64,000 nt of DNA from Vibrio sp. SCSIO 43137 (GTDB lineage: Bacteria; Pseudomonadota; Gammaproteobacteria; Enterobacterales; Vibrionaceae), in assembly GCF_028201475.1 (NCBI RefSeq), contig NZ_CP116383.1, forward strand, positions 806,001-870,000, given 5' to 3'. A program made the position numbers and the translations under genes. A model generated the notes under the pieces. It saw only the letters and a list, made by a program, of their open reading frames with translations. It ran no database searches and was not told the origin of the DNA. Shown in pieces: positions 1 to 9,618 of the stretch (position 1 is its first letter; each line of letters opens with the position of its first letter).

Positions 1-462
1 ATTAAAGGCAGTGAATTGGTTGCCCATAATGCGCCGTTTGACGTCGGCTTTATGGATAATGAGTTTAATATGCTGGATCCGGCAATTGGTAAAACAGAGC
101 ACTACTGCAAGATTACCGATACCCTTGCCATGGCGAAAAAGATTTTTCCCGGCAAAAGGAATAATCTGGATACCTTGTGTGACCGTTACGGAATAGACAA
201 CTCCCACCGTACTCTTCACGGGGCTTTGCTCGATGCAGAGATACTCGCTGATGTTTATTTGATGATGACGGGCGGGCAAACGGCGTTGGAGTTTAATGCC
301 GGTAGTCAGGCAAACAGTGATTCGGGTTCAGAAACTGTTAAGCGAGTAGCAGCCGGAAGAAAATCACTTAAGGTTTTGTACGCGACGGCCGATGAACTAA
401 ATGCACACAAGGATCGACTGGATATCGTTGAAAAAGCCGGCCAATGTCTCTGGCGCCAATAA
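1..462 (+). CDS. dnaQ: DNA polymerase III epsilon subunit (proofreading exonuclease), 3' part
   Basis: This is the C-terminal part of the 3'-5' proofreading exonuclease of the replicative polymerase; the 5' end lies before the window. The reading frame is open from base 1. Visible are the ExoII-like stretch around HNAPFDVGFM, the K(I)TDTLAMAKK region, FPGKRNNLDTLC, and the ExoIII stretch RTLHGALLDAEILADVY that holds the catalytic His and Asp. The tail ends in CLWRQ, as the polymerase-alpha-binding tail of E. coli DnaQ ends in CLWRA. The next gene starts 9 bases after the stop, so they are probably cotranscribed. Confidence 0.95.
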   Translation: MKGSELVAHNAPFDVGFMDNEFNMLDPAIGKTEHYCKITDTLAMAKKIFPGKRNNLDTLCDRYGIDNSHRTLHGALLDAEILADVYLMMTGGQTALEFNAGSQANSDSGSETVKRVAAGRKSLKVLYATADELNAHKDRLDIVEKAGQCLWRQ

Positions 463-471
463 GAGGAAACT

Positions 472-1722
472 ATGTTAAGGATTCTGTTTTTACTTCTATG
501 CATTGTAACCAGTTCTGTCAGCTGGTCTCAGACAGAGTCCTCTCAGTCCCTGCTGGATAATCGCTTTAGGGTTGATCCTACTATCGATCAAATCTCTTTT
601 CTGGTTTACCGCAAAAATCGTTCAAAATCCGTTGTTCTGGTGCGCCCTGACGGCAAGAAATATTATGCGTGGAACCATCCCGATAATGTTTCATGGTATG
701 AAGAGAGTGCACTGGACATTATTTCTATCGAAAATCCTATGCCGGGGCCGTGGCAGGCGGTCGGTAAGGTTACGCCGCGAAACAATATCCTGCTGCTTTC
801 CAACCTGAAATTGAGTGTAGAGAAATTTCCTTCCCGCCTCTATCAAACCGAACGGCTTAAATTTACCGCAAGGCTGACCCAAAACGGTGATCCGCTGGTG
901 GTTCAGGACTTTCTTAACCGTGTCCGCCTGAAAGTGACTTTTGTTCACCATGTTGAAGACCCCGATAACCCTGAACTAACGGAAGTTCCTGAAACCATTG
1001 AACTGGGTTCGTTTATGGATAACGGGGAAGGTCTGGATGAAGTTGCCGGTGACGGAGTATTTACCGTTGAACTGCCTATTGAGGTTAACCCGGGCAAATA
1101 CAGAGCTATTATTACCTCGGGAAATGGGGTATTTCTCCGCTCCGTAGAGCAGTCTGTACTGGTTTACCCTTCACCTGTGCAAGTCACTTTTATCCAGTCT
1201 CACGAAGAGAATGTTGACCATAGTATGACGGTCAGTGGCGAGATGGGGTTGGTACTGCCGGGATCGATTGCCGCCCATTTTGAAATGGTGAATCCGGCAG
1301 GAGCGAAGATTATTGAAGAGAGCTCTGTTGAGAAAGAGGCGTTGTCGACAACCTTCGCCATAAAGAATGATATGACTCCTGGTCGCCATGCATGGACGGG
1401 TAATGTTTATGCGACAGAAGGTGCGGCACAGAGAGAGCTGGTTTTTGTGGTAGAAGAGCACGCATTTAGTGTGATGCAGAAACTGGATGTCGAAGAGTCT
1501 ACCAAGGAGTATCAGCGTATTCAGGAAGAGAAAAGGCGTCAGCTTGAGCAGGAGAGAATTCAGCGGGATAGAGAAGAAGCCCGTATGAAAGGTATGCTGA
1601 CCATACTGGTGGGTAACCTTGTCGTGATAGTTATAGGATTAATAGCCTGGTTTATTATCCGTAAGCTGAGAACCAGAAAAGTATCACTTCCGGAGATGCA
1701 ATTATCACCACCACCTAAATAG
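472..1722 (+). CDS. TIGR03503-like membrane-anchored protein
   Basis: A 416-residue protein of unknown function that I match to the TIGR03503 family of Vibrio and relatives. It has an N-terminal signal peptide (LRILFLLLCIVTSSVSWS), a long periplasmic region of beta-rich repeats (about residues 25-340), a charged coiled-coil (about 345-375, rich in E, R and Q), one transmembrane helix near residues 375-395, and a short cytoplasmic tail. The layout suggests a periplasmic domain held on a stalk by a C-terminal anchor. It directly follows dnaQ with a good Shine-Dalgarno (AAGAGGAAAC) and is closed by a terminator. The family name comes from memory; no function is claimed. Confidence 0.7.
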   Translation: MLRILFLLLCIVTSSVSWSQTESSQSLLDNRFRVDPTIDQISFLVYRKNRSKSVVLVRPDGKKYYAWNHPDNVSWYEESALDIISIENPMPGPWQAVGKVTPRNNILLLSNLKLSVEKFPSRLYQTERLKFTARLTQNGDPLVVQDFLNRVRLKVTFVHHVEDPDNPELTEVPETIELGSFMDNGEGLDEVAGDGVFTVELPIEVNPGKYRAIITSGNGVFLRSVEQSVLVYPSPVQVTFIQSHEENVDHSMTVSGEMGLVLPGSIAAHFEMVNPAGAKIIEESSVEKEALSTTFAIKNDMTPGRHAWTGNVYATEGAAQRELVFVVEEHAFSVMQKLDVEESTKEYQRIQEEKRRQLEQERIQRDREEARMKGMLTILVGNLVVIVIGLIAWFIIRKLRTRKVSLPEMQLSPPPK

Positions 1723-1732
1723 TTTAATAAAT

Positions 1733-1754
1733 AAGGGCATTATTGCCCTTTTTT
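1733..1754 (+). terminator. Rho-independent terminator after the dnaQ operon
   Basis: A 7-bp stem AAGGGCA/TGCCCTT with a 4-base loop is followed by a T run. It ends the dnaQ transcript. Confidence 0.85.
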
Positions 1755-1866
1755 ATTGTCTGATGTCAGATTCAATGCTATTTATGCATTAAATATATAG
1801 TTATGTTTGAACTATAAAAGGTTGCTTAAAAGTAAGCATTCTTACAGGATTATAAGAGAGATAAAA

Positions 1867-2445
1867 ATGTATCAGGATCTAATTCGCTCAGAGCTTAATG
1901 AAGCCGCAGAAGTTCTTAATAAATTTCTAAGTGATGATGCCAATATCGCCCAGATTGAGGCAGCAGCCAAACTTATTGCTGACTCCTTTAAACAAGGGGG
2001 TAAAGTTCTCTCTTGCGGCAACGGTGGCTCTCACTGTGATGCCATGCACTTTGCCGAGGAGCTGACAGGGCGCTACCGGGAAAACCGTCCGGGCTATCCG
2101 GGAATTGCCATTTCTGATCCTAGTCACCTCTCTTGTGTCAGTAATGATTTTGGCTATGACCATGTTTTTTCCCGTTACGTAGAAGCGGTTGGCGCCAAGG
2201 GTGATGTGCTGTGGGGGCTTTCTACCTCTGGTAACTCAGGTAACATCTTAAAAGCCATTGATGCAGCCAAAGCGAAAGGCATGAAAACCATCGCCCTGAC
2301 CGGCAAAGACGGGGGCAAGATGGCCGGGCTGGCCGATATTGAGATCCGTGTTCCTCATTTTGGTTATGCAGATCGTATTCAGGAAATCCATATTAAGATC
2401 ATCCATATCGTCATTCAGTTGATCGAAAAAGAGATGGCGGAATAA
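1867..2445 (+). CDS. gmhA: Sedoheptulose-7-phosphate isomerase
   Basis: This enzyme makes D-glycero-D-manno-heptose 7-phosphate, the first step of ADP-heptose synthesis for the lipopolysaccharide inner core. It is cytoplasmic, with a single SIS domain. The signature [20 protein letters not shown] and the later STSGNSGN phosphosugar-binding loop are clear. I chose the ATG at 1867 (192 residues, like E. coli GmhA) rather than an upstream in-frame start at 1807, because E. coli GmhA begins MYxDLIRxEL and the protein here begins [10 protein letters not shown]. The amidotransferase follows 17 bases downstream, probably in the same transcript. Confidence 0.95.
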   Translation: MYQDLIRSELNEAAEVLNKFLSDDANIAQIEAAAKLIADSFKQGGKVLSCGNGGSHCDAMHFAEELTGRYRENRPGYPGIAISDPSHLSCVSNDFGYDHVFSRYVEAVGAKGDVLWGLSTSGNSGNILKAIDAAKAKGMKTIALTGKDGGKMAGLADIEIRVPHFGYADRIQEIHIKIIHIVIQLIEKEMAE

Positions 2446-2462
2446 GAGGTAAAGAGTCAGAC

Positions 2463-3308
2463 ATGTGTGAATTGCTCGGTATGAGTGCCAATGTTCCGAC
2501 CGATATCTGTTTTAGTTTTTCCGGGCTTATGCAGCGCGGAGGCAAAACAGGACCACATACGGATGGTTGGGGTATCACCTTTTATGAAGGCAAAGGCTTC
2601 CGGACATTTAAAGATCCAAATCCAAGTTGTAATTCAAAAATTGCAGAGCTGGTTCAGGGCTATCCGATCAAAAGTCGGGCAATAGTGAGCCATATTCGTC
2701 AGGCAAACCGTGGTGAGGTAAACCTTGAGAATACCCACCCTTTTACCCGTGAGTTATGGGGACGCTACTGGACTTTCGCTCACAACGGTCAGTTAAGTGA
2801 TTATGACAAGCTGGAGACCGGACGCCATCGACCAGTAGGAAAAACCGATAGCGAACTGGCTTTCTGCTGGTTGTTAAACAAAATGGAACAGCAGTATCCG
2901 GAACCACCTCAGGATTTGTGTGGTATGTTTCGCTACGTTGCTGAGTGCTGTGAAGAGTTGAAGCAGTTGGGGGTATTTAACATGTTGCTCAGTGATGGTG
3001 AGTATGTGATGACCTTCTGTACCAATCATCTTTACTGGATCACCCGCAAAGCACCGTTTGGCAAGGCGAGTCTGATTGACGAAGATATTACCGTTAACTT
3101 TCAGGAAGAGACGACACCAAATGATATCGTGTCAGTGGTAGCGACTCAGCCTCTGACTGAGAATGAGGAGTGGCACAGGATGAAGCCGGGGGAGTTTAAT
3201 CTGTTCCACTTTGGTGATGTGATCGACTGTAATAAAGAGAGTTTGGTGAATGTGCCTTATGCGGAAGCTAAACCGGGTAATCAGGCTCCTACTCAGCCTC
3301 TTGAGTAG
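2463..3308 (+). CDS. yafJ: Class II glutamine amidotransferase (YafJ-like)
   Basis: A 281-residue N-terminal-nucleophile amidotransferase. Cys2 directly follows the initiator Met (MCELLGMSAN), as needed once Met is removed. Further signatures are the RGGKTGPHTDGWGI stretch, HIRQANRG, ENTHPF and FAHNGQLSDY, which form the glutaminase pocket and the conserved Asn-Gly. There is no second synthase domain, so the acceptor substrate is unknown. It resembles E. coli YafJ, which also neighbours gmhA. It is translated 17 bases after gmhA and converges with purN across a shared hairpin. Confidence 0.85.
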   Translation: MCELLGMSANVPTDICFSFSGLMQRGGKTGPHTDGWGITFYEGKGFRTFKDPNPSCNSKIAELVQGYPIKSRAIVSHIRQANRGEVNLENTHPFTRELWGRYWTFAHNGQLSDYDKLETGRHRPVGKTDSELAFCWLLNKMEQQYPEPPQDLCGMFRYVAECCEELKQLGVFNMLLSDGEYVMTFCTNHLYWITRKAPFGKASLIDEDITVNFQEETTPNDIVSVVATQPLTENEEWHRMKPGEFNLFHFGDVIDCNKESLVNVPYAEAKPGNQAPTQPLE

Positions 3309-3324
3309 GTATTAAATGATTAAC

Positions 3325-3353
3325 AAAAAAAGGCTGAACAGTGTTCAGCCCTT
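3325..3353. terminator. Bidirectional terminator between yafJ and purN
   Basis: A 9-bp perfect stem GGCTGAACA/TGTTCAGCC has a run of seven A on its left side (the U tract for the minus-strand purN transcript) and a weaker T-rich stretch on the right for yafJ. Confidence 0.85.
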
Positions 3354-3359
3354 TGTGTT

Positions 3360-4001
3360 TCACTCGCTGGCATAGCCCTGTTCAGGGAGAACATCCCCGT
3401 CCAGAACGGCCCGGCCATTCTCCATCTTGAGTCTTCCATCCAGAAACCATTTGATAACCAGAGGATAGATCCTGTGTTCCTGAGACTGGATTCTCTGATT
3501 AAGGGAATCTGCCGTGTCATCAGCAAATACCGGAACTTTAGCCTGTAGGATCACCGGCCCGCCATCCAGCTCTTCGGTAACGAAGTGAACGCTGGTGCCG
3601 TGCTCTTGATCTCCGGCGTCAATGGCTCTCTGGTGAGTATGCAGCCCCGGATACTTGGGCAGCAGGGATGGATGTACGTTAAGCATGCGGCCCTGATAGT
3701 GGTTAACGAACTCACTGCTCAATATGCGCATATAACCGGCCAGTACCAGCAGATCCGGCTGATACTTATTGATGCTCTCCATCAAAGTGTTATCGAAGGA
3801 TTCTCTTGAATCAAAGGCCGCCGGATCGACAAAGTGAGCGTCAATTCCGGCATCTTTTGCTCTTTGCAAACCGTAAGCAGCCTGCTTATTAGAGAAGACG
3901 GCACTAAGGCGATACTCTGATTCAGCAGTACAGAAGTTATCTATGATTGCCTGCAGATTACTGCCGTTACCGGAGATAAGCACAACGATACTTTTAGCCA
4001 T
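3360..4001 (-). CDS. purN: Phosphoribosylglycinamide formyltransferase
   Basis: Transfers the formyl group of 10-formyl-tetrahydrofolate to GAR in purine synthesis. The 213-residue protein has the N-terminal substrate loop ISGNGSNLQAII and the catalytic NVHPSLLPKYPGLHTH (Asn and His of the active site), then GTSVHFVTEELDGGPVI containing the conserved Asp. The length is normal for the family. Its start codon abuts the purM stop, so purMN form one operon on the minus strand, as in E. coli, presumably driven from the promoter before purM. Confidence 0.97.
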   Translation of the reverse strand: MAKSIVVLISGNGSNLQAIIDNFCTAESEYRLSAVFSNKQAAYGLQRAKDAGIDAHFVDPAAFDSRESFDNTLMESINKYQPDLLVLAGYMRILSSEFVNHYQGRMLNVHPSLLPKYPGLHTHQRAIDAGDQEHGTSVHFVTEELDGGPVILQAKVPVFADDTADSLNQRIQSQEHRIYPLVIKWFLDGRLKMENGRAVLDGDVLPEQGYASE

Positions 4002-5042
4002 TTAGATGATCTCTACTTGTTGTTCACCTTCAGCAGCATTGGCTACTTCGCCGATTACCCAGGCGTATTCGCCTTCAGCCTTAAGTAGCTCTACTGCTTT
4101 ATCAGCCTGATCCTGCGGCAGGGCAATAACCAGACCGACACCACAGTTAAAAGTGCGGTACATTTCATAGCTCTCTACATTGCCCTTGCTTTGTAGCCAG
4201 TAGAAGATATCCGGCCACTGCCAGCTATTACCGTTAATCACTGCCTTTGTGCCCTCCGGCAACACTCGTGGAATATTTTCCCAGAAACCACCACCTGTGA
4301 TGTGGGAGATGGCGTGGACATCATGTTCCGCAATAAGCTTTAATGCTGAGTTTATATAGATGCGGGTTGGTTCAAGCAGATGTTCGCCGATAGTGCGGCC
4401 GTTCAGCTTTTCACTAAGATCAGCGTTTGATACTTCAAGAATTTTACGGATCAGTGAGTAGCCATTTGAGTGCGGGCCACTTGAAGCGACGGCAATAAGG
4501 GCATCACCAGAAGCGACTTTGCTTCCGTCAATAACGTCCTGCTTCTCAACAACACCGACACAGAAACCGGCAACGTCATAATCTTCACCTTCGTACATGC
4601 CCGGCATTTCTGCGGTTTCGCCGCCGATAAGGGCACATCCGGCTTGTACACAACCTTCACCAATACCAGAAACCACATCTGCTGCTGTGTCTACATCCAG
4701 CTTTCCTGTTGCGTAGTAATCTAGGAAGAACAGCGGCTCAGCACCCTGTACAATCAGGTCGTTTACACACATGGCAACCAGATCTATACCTATGGTGTCA
4801 TGTTTCTTCATATCCAGGGCAAGACGTAGTTTCGTTCCGACGCCATCAGTGCCGGAAACCAGCAGAGGTTCCTTATATTTTGTCGGTAACTCGCACAGAG
4901 CACCAAAGCCTCCGATTCCGCCCATCACTTCCGGGCGGCGAGTGCGCTTTACTACGCCTTTAATACGATCAACTAACGCATTCCCGGCATCAATGTCGAC
5001 ACCGGCATCTTTATAGCTTAAAGAAGAGTTATTGCCACTCAC
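4002..5042 (-). CDS. purM: Phosphoribosylformylglycinamidine cyclo-ligase (AIR synthetase)
   Basis: ATP-dependent ring closure of FGAM to aminoimidazole ribonucleotide. At 346 residues it matches the usual length. Recognisable are the N-terminal [29 protein letters not shown], the metal/ATP region [13 protein letters not shown] and [12 protein letters not shown], and the [11 protein letters not shown] motif. It is first in the purMN operon and divergent from upp. A PurR-like box lies 69 bases before its start. Confidence 0.97.
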   Translation of the reverse strand: MSGNNSSLSYKDAGVDIDAGNALVDRIKGVVKRTRRPEVMGGIGGFGALCELPTKYKEPLLVSGTDGVGTKLRLALDMKKHDTIGIDLVAMCVNDLIVQGAEPLFFLDYYATGKLDVDTAADVVSGIGEGCVQAGCALIGGETAEMPGMYEGEDYDVAGFCVGVVEKQDVIDGSKVASGDALIAVASSGPHSNGYSLIRKILEVSNADLSEKLNGRTIGEHLLEPTRIYINSALKLIAEHDVHAISHITGGGFWENIPRVLPEGTKAVINGNSWQWPDIFYWLQSKGNVESYEMYRTFNCGVGLVIALPQDQADKAVELLKAEGEYAWVIGEVANAAEGEQQVEII

Positions 5043-5110
5043 AGGATATCCTTTTCATGTCATTAAGAGGTGAAAACTGGCGTTATTCTAACCGAGATAC
5101 CGCAATAAGT

Positions 5111-5126
5111 TAAACGTTTGCGCAAC
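5111..5126. promoter_or_regulatory. PurR-like operator
   Basis: TAAACGTTTGCGCAAC resembles the PurR box (consensus ACGCAAACGTTTGCGT) read from the purM side. It lies between purM and upp, 69 bases before purM, the usual setting for PurR repression of purMN. Assignment is by similarity only. Confidence 0.65.
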
Positions 5127-5211
5127 AAAAAATATCTGCAAGATTTTCTCGGCAAAAACGGCAAAAAACCGTATAATCACAAGGTTTGTTTAAATATTGC
5201 CGGAGATGAAA

Positions 5212-5838
5212 ATGAAAGTTGTTGAAGTAATGCACCCATTAGTTAAACACAAGGTTGGTTTAATGCGTGAGGGAGACATCAGCACTAAGCGTTTTCGTGA
5301 GTTAGCGACCGAGGTCGGTAGCCTGTTAACTTACGAAGCAACCTCAGACTTTGAAACTGAAAAGGTGACAATTGAAGGTTGGAATGGTCCAGTAGAAGTG
5401 GATCAGATTAAAGGCAAAAAAGTGACAGTAGTGCCTATTCTTCGTGCCGGTCTGGGCATGATGGATGGTGTTCTGGAGCATGTACCTAGTGCAAGAATCA
5501 GTGTGGTCGGTATCTACCGCGATGAAGAGACACTAGAACCTATCCCTTACTTTAATAAGCTGGCCTCTAACATTGATGAGCGTATCGCTCTGGTTGTTGA
5601 CCCAATGCTGGCGACGGGTGGTTCTATGATAGCCACTATTGATCTGCTTAAAGATAAAGGCTGTCAGGCAATAAAAGTGTTGGTATTGGTTGCAGCACCA
5701 GAAGGTATTGAAGCTCTGGAAAAAGCGCATCCGGATGTTGAGCTTTATACTGCCGCTATCGATGAGAAGCTGAATGATAAAGGTTATATCGTTCCGGGTC
5801 TGGGTGACGCAGGCGATAAGATCTTCGGAACTAAGTAA
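5212..5838 (+). CDS. upp: Uracil phosphoribosyltransferase
   Basis: Salvages uracil to UMP with PRPP. The 208-residue product closely follows E. coli Upp ([26 protein letters not shown]). The PRPP loop [15 protein letters not shown] and the C-terminal [14 protein letters not shown] are intact. I start it at the ATG at 5212 (MKVVEV, like MKIVEV in E. coli) because CGGAG lies at a proper distance; in-frame TTG and ATG codons upstream are unlikely starts. A TATAAT -10 box is at 5172-5177. It converges with the uracil permease gene, so import and salvage genes sit side by side. Confidence 0.96.
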   Translation: MKVVEVMHPLVKHKVGLMREGDISTKRFRELATEVGSLLTYEATSDFETEKVTIEGWNGPVEVDQIKGKKVTVVPILRAGLGMMDGVLEHVPSARISVVGIYRDEETLEPIPYFNKLASNIDERIALVVDPMLATGGSMIATIDLLKDKGCQAIKVLVLVAAPEGIEALEKAHPDVELYTAAIDEKLNDKGYIVPGLGDAGDKIFGTK

Positions 5839-5857
5839 TATTTCGTATAAAAAACAG

Positions 5858-5888
5858 AAGGCTGATGTAGTGATACATCAGCCTTTTT
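5858..5888 (+). terminator. Terminator of upp
   Basis: A 12-bp stem AAGGCTGATGTA/TACATCAGCCTT with a 4-base loop is followed by a run of T. Confidence 0.9.
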
Positions 5889-5947
5889 TAGTTCTATCTC
5901 AATATTGATAACCGCCACCTAAGGCAGCGGTATTGAATATAGTGAGC

Positions 5948-7201
5948 TTAAGAAGCTTGCTCTTCTTCCATCTGAGCGTTGTCGACAACCTGAGTCTCAC
6001 CAAGGTCATGTGGGAGGATAAGGTTAAGAACAATAGCGACAATACCGCACAGGCTGACACCTTGCAGGCTGAACTCACCTACACCAAAGGCCATTCCGCC
6101 GATACCAAATACCAGAGTTACCGCAACAATCGCCAGATTACGTGATTTATGCAGGTCAACGTTATTTTTGATCAGAGTATTCAGACCAACGGTGGCAATT
6201 GAACCGAACAGCAGAATCATAATGCCGCCCATTACCGGAACCGGAATGGTTTGCAGAATAGCACCAAGTTTACCTACCAGAGCAAGTACAATGGCAGAGA
6301 CCGCTGCCCATGTCATAATGGCAGGGTTATAGGCTTTGGTCAGCATAACAGCGCCGGTTACTTCACTGTAAGTAGTATTTGGCGGAGCACCAAGCATAGA
6401 AGCTGCCATAGTGGCTACCCCGTCACCTGTGATTGTGCGGTGTAGTCCCGGCTTCTTAATGTAGTCTTTACCGGTCACGCTGGAGATAGCAAGCATATCG
6501 CCGACGTGCTCAACAGCAGGAGCAATGGCTACGGGAATCATAAACAGGATAGCGTTGATGTTAAACTCAGGTGCAGTAAAGTTCGGCATCGCCAGCCATG
6601 CAGCATTGGCAACAGGTGAGAAGTCAACCACACCAAACAGCAGGCTGAGAATATAGCCGGTCATAATACCGCCGAAAATAGGCAGCAGTTTCAGGAAGCC
6701 TTTTGCGAATACACTGATCGCAATGGTTGCGATAAGTGACAGGCTGGATATCCACAGAGCGTAGTCGGCATCTACCAACTGAACAGCGCCGTCGCCCGTT
6801 TTACCCAAAGCCATATTTACAGCGACTGGTGCTAGTCCGAGACCGATAACCATAATGACAGGGCCAACCACAACAGGTGGCAGCAGCTTATGAATCACTT
6901 CAACACCTTTTGCCTTTATCAGACCGCCAAGTAGCACATAGACCAAACCTGCAGCCATTAGGCCACCCATAGTGGCAGGGATTCCCCATGTCTGAACACC
7001 GAAAAGGATAGGAGCAATAAAAGCAAAAGAGGAGGCGAGGAAAATGGGGACTGAACGGCGGGTGATAAGTTGAAAGAGGAGGGTTCCGAGACCGGCACCA
7101 AAGAGGGCCACATTGGGATCAAGTCCGGTTAACAAAGGAACCAGAACAAGAGCACCAAACGCGACAAACAGCATCTGGGTACCCTGAAGTATGTTGGTCA
7201 T
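5948..7201 (-). CDS. uraA: Uracil:proton symporter (NCS2 family)
   Basis: Inner-membrane uracil permease with about 14 hydrophobic segments. Family signs include LASSFAFIAP, the VAIAPAVEHVGDMLAIS stretch with the substrate-binding Glu/His region, and GAPPNTTYSEVTGAV. I use the ATG at 7201 (417 residues, preceded by CAGGAAG) rather than an in-frame ATG at 7270, since the upstream 23 residues do not resemble the family. It converges with upp and functions with it in uracil salvage. A CRP-like palindrome lies about 85 bases before the start. Confidence 0.92.
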   Translation of the reverse strand: MTNILQGTQMLFVAFGALVLVPLLTGLDPNVALFGAGLGTLLFQLITRRSVPIFLASSFAFIAPILFGVQTWGIPATMGGLMAAGLVYVLLGGLIKAKGVEVIHKLLPPVVVGPVIMVIGLGLAPVAVNMALGKTGDGAVQLVDADYALWISSLSLIATIAISVFAKGFLKLLPIFGGIMTGYILSLLFGVVDFSPVANAAWLAMPNFTAPEFNINAILFMIPVAIAPAVEHVGDMLAISSVTGKDYIKKPGLHRTITGDGVATMAASMLGAPPNTTYSEVTGAVMLTKAYNPAIMTWAAVSAIVLALVGKLGAILQTIPVPVMGGIMILLFGSIATVGLNTLIKNNVDLHKSRNLAIVAVTLVFGIGGMAFGVGEFSLQGVSLCGIVAIVLNLILPHDLGETQVVDNAQMEEEQAS

Positions 7202-7283
7202 TTTTTTCTTCCTGTACGCTAAACAAAATTCGCAGGATTCTATCATCTGTGTAATCGATTGCCTTAACATTTTGCTAAAAATG

Positions 7284-7302
7284 TAGTGATCAAGATCACG
7301 TA
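7284..7302. promoter_or_regulatory. CRP-like site before uraA
   Basis: TAGTGATCAAGATCACGTA matches the CRP consensus TGTGA-N6-TCACA well (GTGAT CAAG ATCAC core). It lies upstream of uraA, so uracil uptake may respond to cAMP-CRP. This is sequence match only. Confidence 0.55.
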
Positions 7303-7477
7303 TATTTCTGTAATTAATGACAGGTTTATTACTTTAGTATTATGGCCGGAAGAATGTTGTTGATGATAACAGACGTATGCCTGCTAATTTGTGGGCTAAG
7401 TGACTGAGTTCGCCTTGCTCCTGCTGCCAGAGTTGCTTATCATCGTTAGTTAATATCACTATTAAATCAGGGTTTGT

Positions 7478-8719
7478 ATGCGCCATCTCGCTATTCTCTT
7501 AATCGGTCTGCTCGCTTTTCCGTCTTATTCGGAAGTAAAAGTGGATCTTTTTGATGCTGAAATCGTTCTGGATGAAACGGATACTCAGGCGGAAAATACG
7601 GCTAAGTCTGCCGGTTTACAGCAGGTTGTTGTCAGAGCATCGGGTGATAAAAACGCAGCATCAAACCCAGTTGTGGTAAAAGCCCTGCGAAAAAGTGGTC
7701 AGTACCTTTCTCAGATCAGTTACGGCGATCAGTTCGGTTTGCGTAGCCTGAAGATGGTGTTCAACCCGCCTCAGATTCAGTCACTATTAATGCAGGCAAA
7801 TTTGCCTTACTGGTCAGAAAACCGCGCTAATCTCGTGGTGTGGATTGTGGAAGAGTCCCGCTACGGACGCGAGATCTTATGGGAGCAGTCCGGTAGCAGC
7901 TCAATGAATCAGCTTAAGTACTTTGCTGATTTGAGAGGATTACCTGTAACTATTCCCGTTGGTGATATTGATGATGTGACTGGTATTACCGCGCCTGAGC
8001 TTTGGGGGGGATTTGTTTCTCCAATAAGCTCTGCCAGCCTCAGATACCCGGGTGATGCCGTTCTGGTGATCCGTATTCAGAGAGCCGTAAACAGAAGTTC
8101 TATCCGCTGGACATTATATGATGAAAAACCGGAGCTTATGTTTGCCTCTAACCGTGACCCGCTCACTGGCAGCGCCAGTGGCGAGACCCATGTGGCGCTG
8201 GAAAGTGTTATTGATGAGATCAGCAATTACTACGCAACAAAAAGTGCGGTAAGAAACTCTGGTGAGCTGACGGGTACGCTTTCGGTGCAGTTTCTTAACA
8301 TCACCTCTGCCAATCGCTTTTTTGCTCTTGAGAAGATGTTGAAGGAGCAAAATTCAGTCGCCAGCCTGAATGTTCAGTATCTGGTGGGCAGTGATGTGAC
8401 GTTTAAAATTAACCTTCTTAGTTCACGGGAGGAGTTTGAAGCCGAGGTGATTCAAAACGACTCACTGAGAAAGTTTAGTCTCGGCTACGAAGAGGCCCCG
8501 TCAGTGATCTCTACTCCTGATGTAAATACCGATGTGGTTCAGTCCGGTGAGCTGGTGACGGAGCAGGGAAGTGTGATTCAGCCGTTAATCAATAGCAGCA
8601 ATGATATCAGCTCAGGCTACACGGCGGCTCCGGTAACCGGTGTTTCTACTGAAACAGCCCTCGAAAGTGAGGAGCTGTCAAATATAAGCAGACCTCTGGT
8701 ATTTGAGTGGGTAGACTGA
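7478..8719 (+). CDS. DUF2066 family protein
   Basis: A 413-residue exported protein with a signal peptide (RHLAILLIGLLAFPSYS) and no other clear membrane segment. The region after the signal (VKVDLFDAEIVLDE, QQVVVRASGDKNAASNPVV, QISYGDQFGLRSLKMVFNP) is the pattern I associate with DUF2066. The last 70 residues are low-complexity and rich in S, T and V. It stands alone between divergent and convergent neighbours, with a shared terminator downstream. Biochemical function unknown. Confidence 0.75.
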   Translation: MRHLAILLIGLLAFPSYSEVKVDLFDAEIVLDETDTQAENTAKSAGLQQVVVRASGDKNAASNPVVVKALRKSGQYLSQISYGDQFGLRSLKMVFNPPQIQSLLMQANLPYWSENRANLVVWIVEESRYGREILWEQSGSSSMNQLKYFADLRGLPVTIPVGDIDDVTGITAPELWGGFVSPISSASLRYPGDAVLVIRIQRAVNRSSIRWTLYDEKPELMFASNRDPLTGSASGETHVALESVIDEISNYYATKSAVRNSGELTGTLSVQFLNITSANRFFALEKMLKEQNSVASLNVQYLVGSDVTFKINLLSSREEFEAEVIQNDSLRKFSLGYEEAPSVISTPDVNTDVVQSGELVTEQGSVIQPLINSSNDISSGYTAAPVTGVSTETALESEELSNISRPLVFEWVD

Positions 8720-8747
8720 TATCTGAATTAAGATGATAGACGTATTG

Positions 8748-8778
8748 AAAAAAAGAGCCGCAATCGCGGCTCTTTTCT
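8748..8778. terminator. Bidirectional terminator
   Basis: GAGCCGC/GCGGCTC stem with a 4-base loop, A run on the left and T run on the right. It serves the DUF2066 gene and the DUF2069 gene that converge here. Confidence 0.88.
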
Positions 8779-8791
8779 ATTTCTGCTGAAT

Positions 8792-9223
8792 CTATTTTTG
8801 TTTGGAGTATTTGGCTTTTTCCTGCTTTTCTATTTCAGACAGTTTCGGAAGCTTTAACCCAAGCTCGCGGCCTTTATTGCGTGCGTATAAAACACTGGCA
8901 ACAAAGGTGGCCGAGGTAATCAGCAGTTCTATGGCTGCAAGCCAGCGCTCACCTTGATCGACATAAAGTATGGTCAATGAATGCAGAAAATAGAGCATCA
9001 GAACAAAGTTTGCCCAGGCATGGGTGTAAGCTTTCCCTGACAGAATGCCCCGTAAAGGGAAAAGTAACGGAATACACCAGGCAATTGCTGCTGTATAAGG
9101 ATTGATATGCGGATGTGGTGAAATAAACACCTGCCACATCAGCACCCAACTGATCAGGGAAAGGTAGCCAATCAGAGCAAGATAACGATACTGTTTGGTT
9201 TTAGCACTATTAATAGCGTCCAT
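8792..9223 (-). CDS. DUF2069 family membrane protein
   Basis: A 143-residue inner-membrane protein with four hydrophobic helices (around YLALIGYLSLISWVLMW, PYTAAIAWCIPLLFPLRG, WANFVLMLYFLHSLTILY and LAAIELLITSATFVASVLY) and a basic C-terminal tail. The pattern, with short loops and the PLRGILSGK motif, fits DUF2069. I use the ATG at 9223 because AAGGAAG precedes it; the longer frame to 9310 would run through arsC. It starts 11 bases after the arsC stop in a bepA-arsC-DUF2069 transcript. Function unknown. Confidence 0.75.
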   Translation of the reverse strand: MDAINSAKTKQYRYLALIGYLSLISWVLMWQVFISPHPHINPYTAAIAWCIPLLFPLRGILSGKAYTHAWANFVLMLYFLHSLTILYVDQGERWLAAIELLITSATFVASVLYARNKGRELGLKLPKLSEIEKQEKAKYSKQK

Positions 9224-9233
9224 ATGTCTTCCT

Positions 9234-9584
9234 TTACAGCAGCTGCAGAACCTGCTCAGGTGGCCGACCGTGTTTTGCTTTGCCATTGGCAACCACAATT
9301 GGTCTCTCAATCAGCTTTGGATTTTCAGCCATGGCCTTAAATAGCTCTTCGTCACTCAGGTCTTTGTCTGCAAGACCCAGTTCCTTATATATGGCTTCCT
9401 TGGTTCTCATCATATCGCGCACAGCTGATAACTCCAGTTGAGAGTAGAGGGTTTTTAGCTGTTCTACACTAGGTGTCTGTTCCAGATATTTGACGATTTC
9501 CGGTTCAATGCCTTTTTCCTCAAGCAACTGGAGGGTTTGTCGGCTTTTTGAGCATCTTGGGTTGTGATAAATCACGACTTCCAT
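9234..9584 (-). CDS. arsC: ArsC-family glutaredoxin-type arsenate reductase
   Basis: A 116-residue thioredoxin-fold protein with the ArsC signature HNPRCSKSRQTLQLL (catalytic Cys11), the TPSVEQLKTL middle region, and the C-terminal RPIVVANGKAKHGRPPEQVLQLL with the conserved Arg residues that bind the oxyanion. No other ars genes are nearby, so it is a chromosomal housekeeping member rather than part of a resistance operon; its physiological substrate may not be arsenate. It follows bepA by 34 bases. Confidence 0.88.
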   Translation of the reverse strand: MEVVIYHNPRCSKSRQTLQLLEEKGIEPEIVKYLEQTPSVEQLKTLYSQLELSAVRDMMRTKEAIYKELGLADKDLSDEELFKAMAENPKLIERPIVVANGKAKHGRPPEQVLQLL

Positions 9585-9618
9585 GGTTTTCTCCTTTATT
9601 TCAGTCTTTGCTGAATGT

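Noticed and set aside
9234..9584. Arsenic resistance operon
   Set aside because: Only an ArsC-like gene is present, in a bepA operon; no arsB, arsR or acr3.
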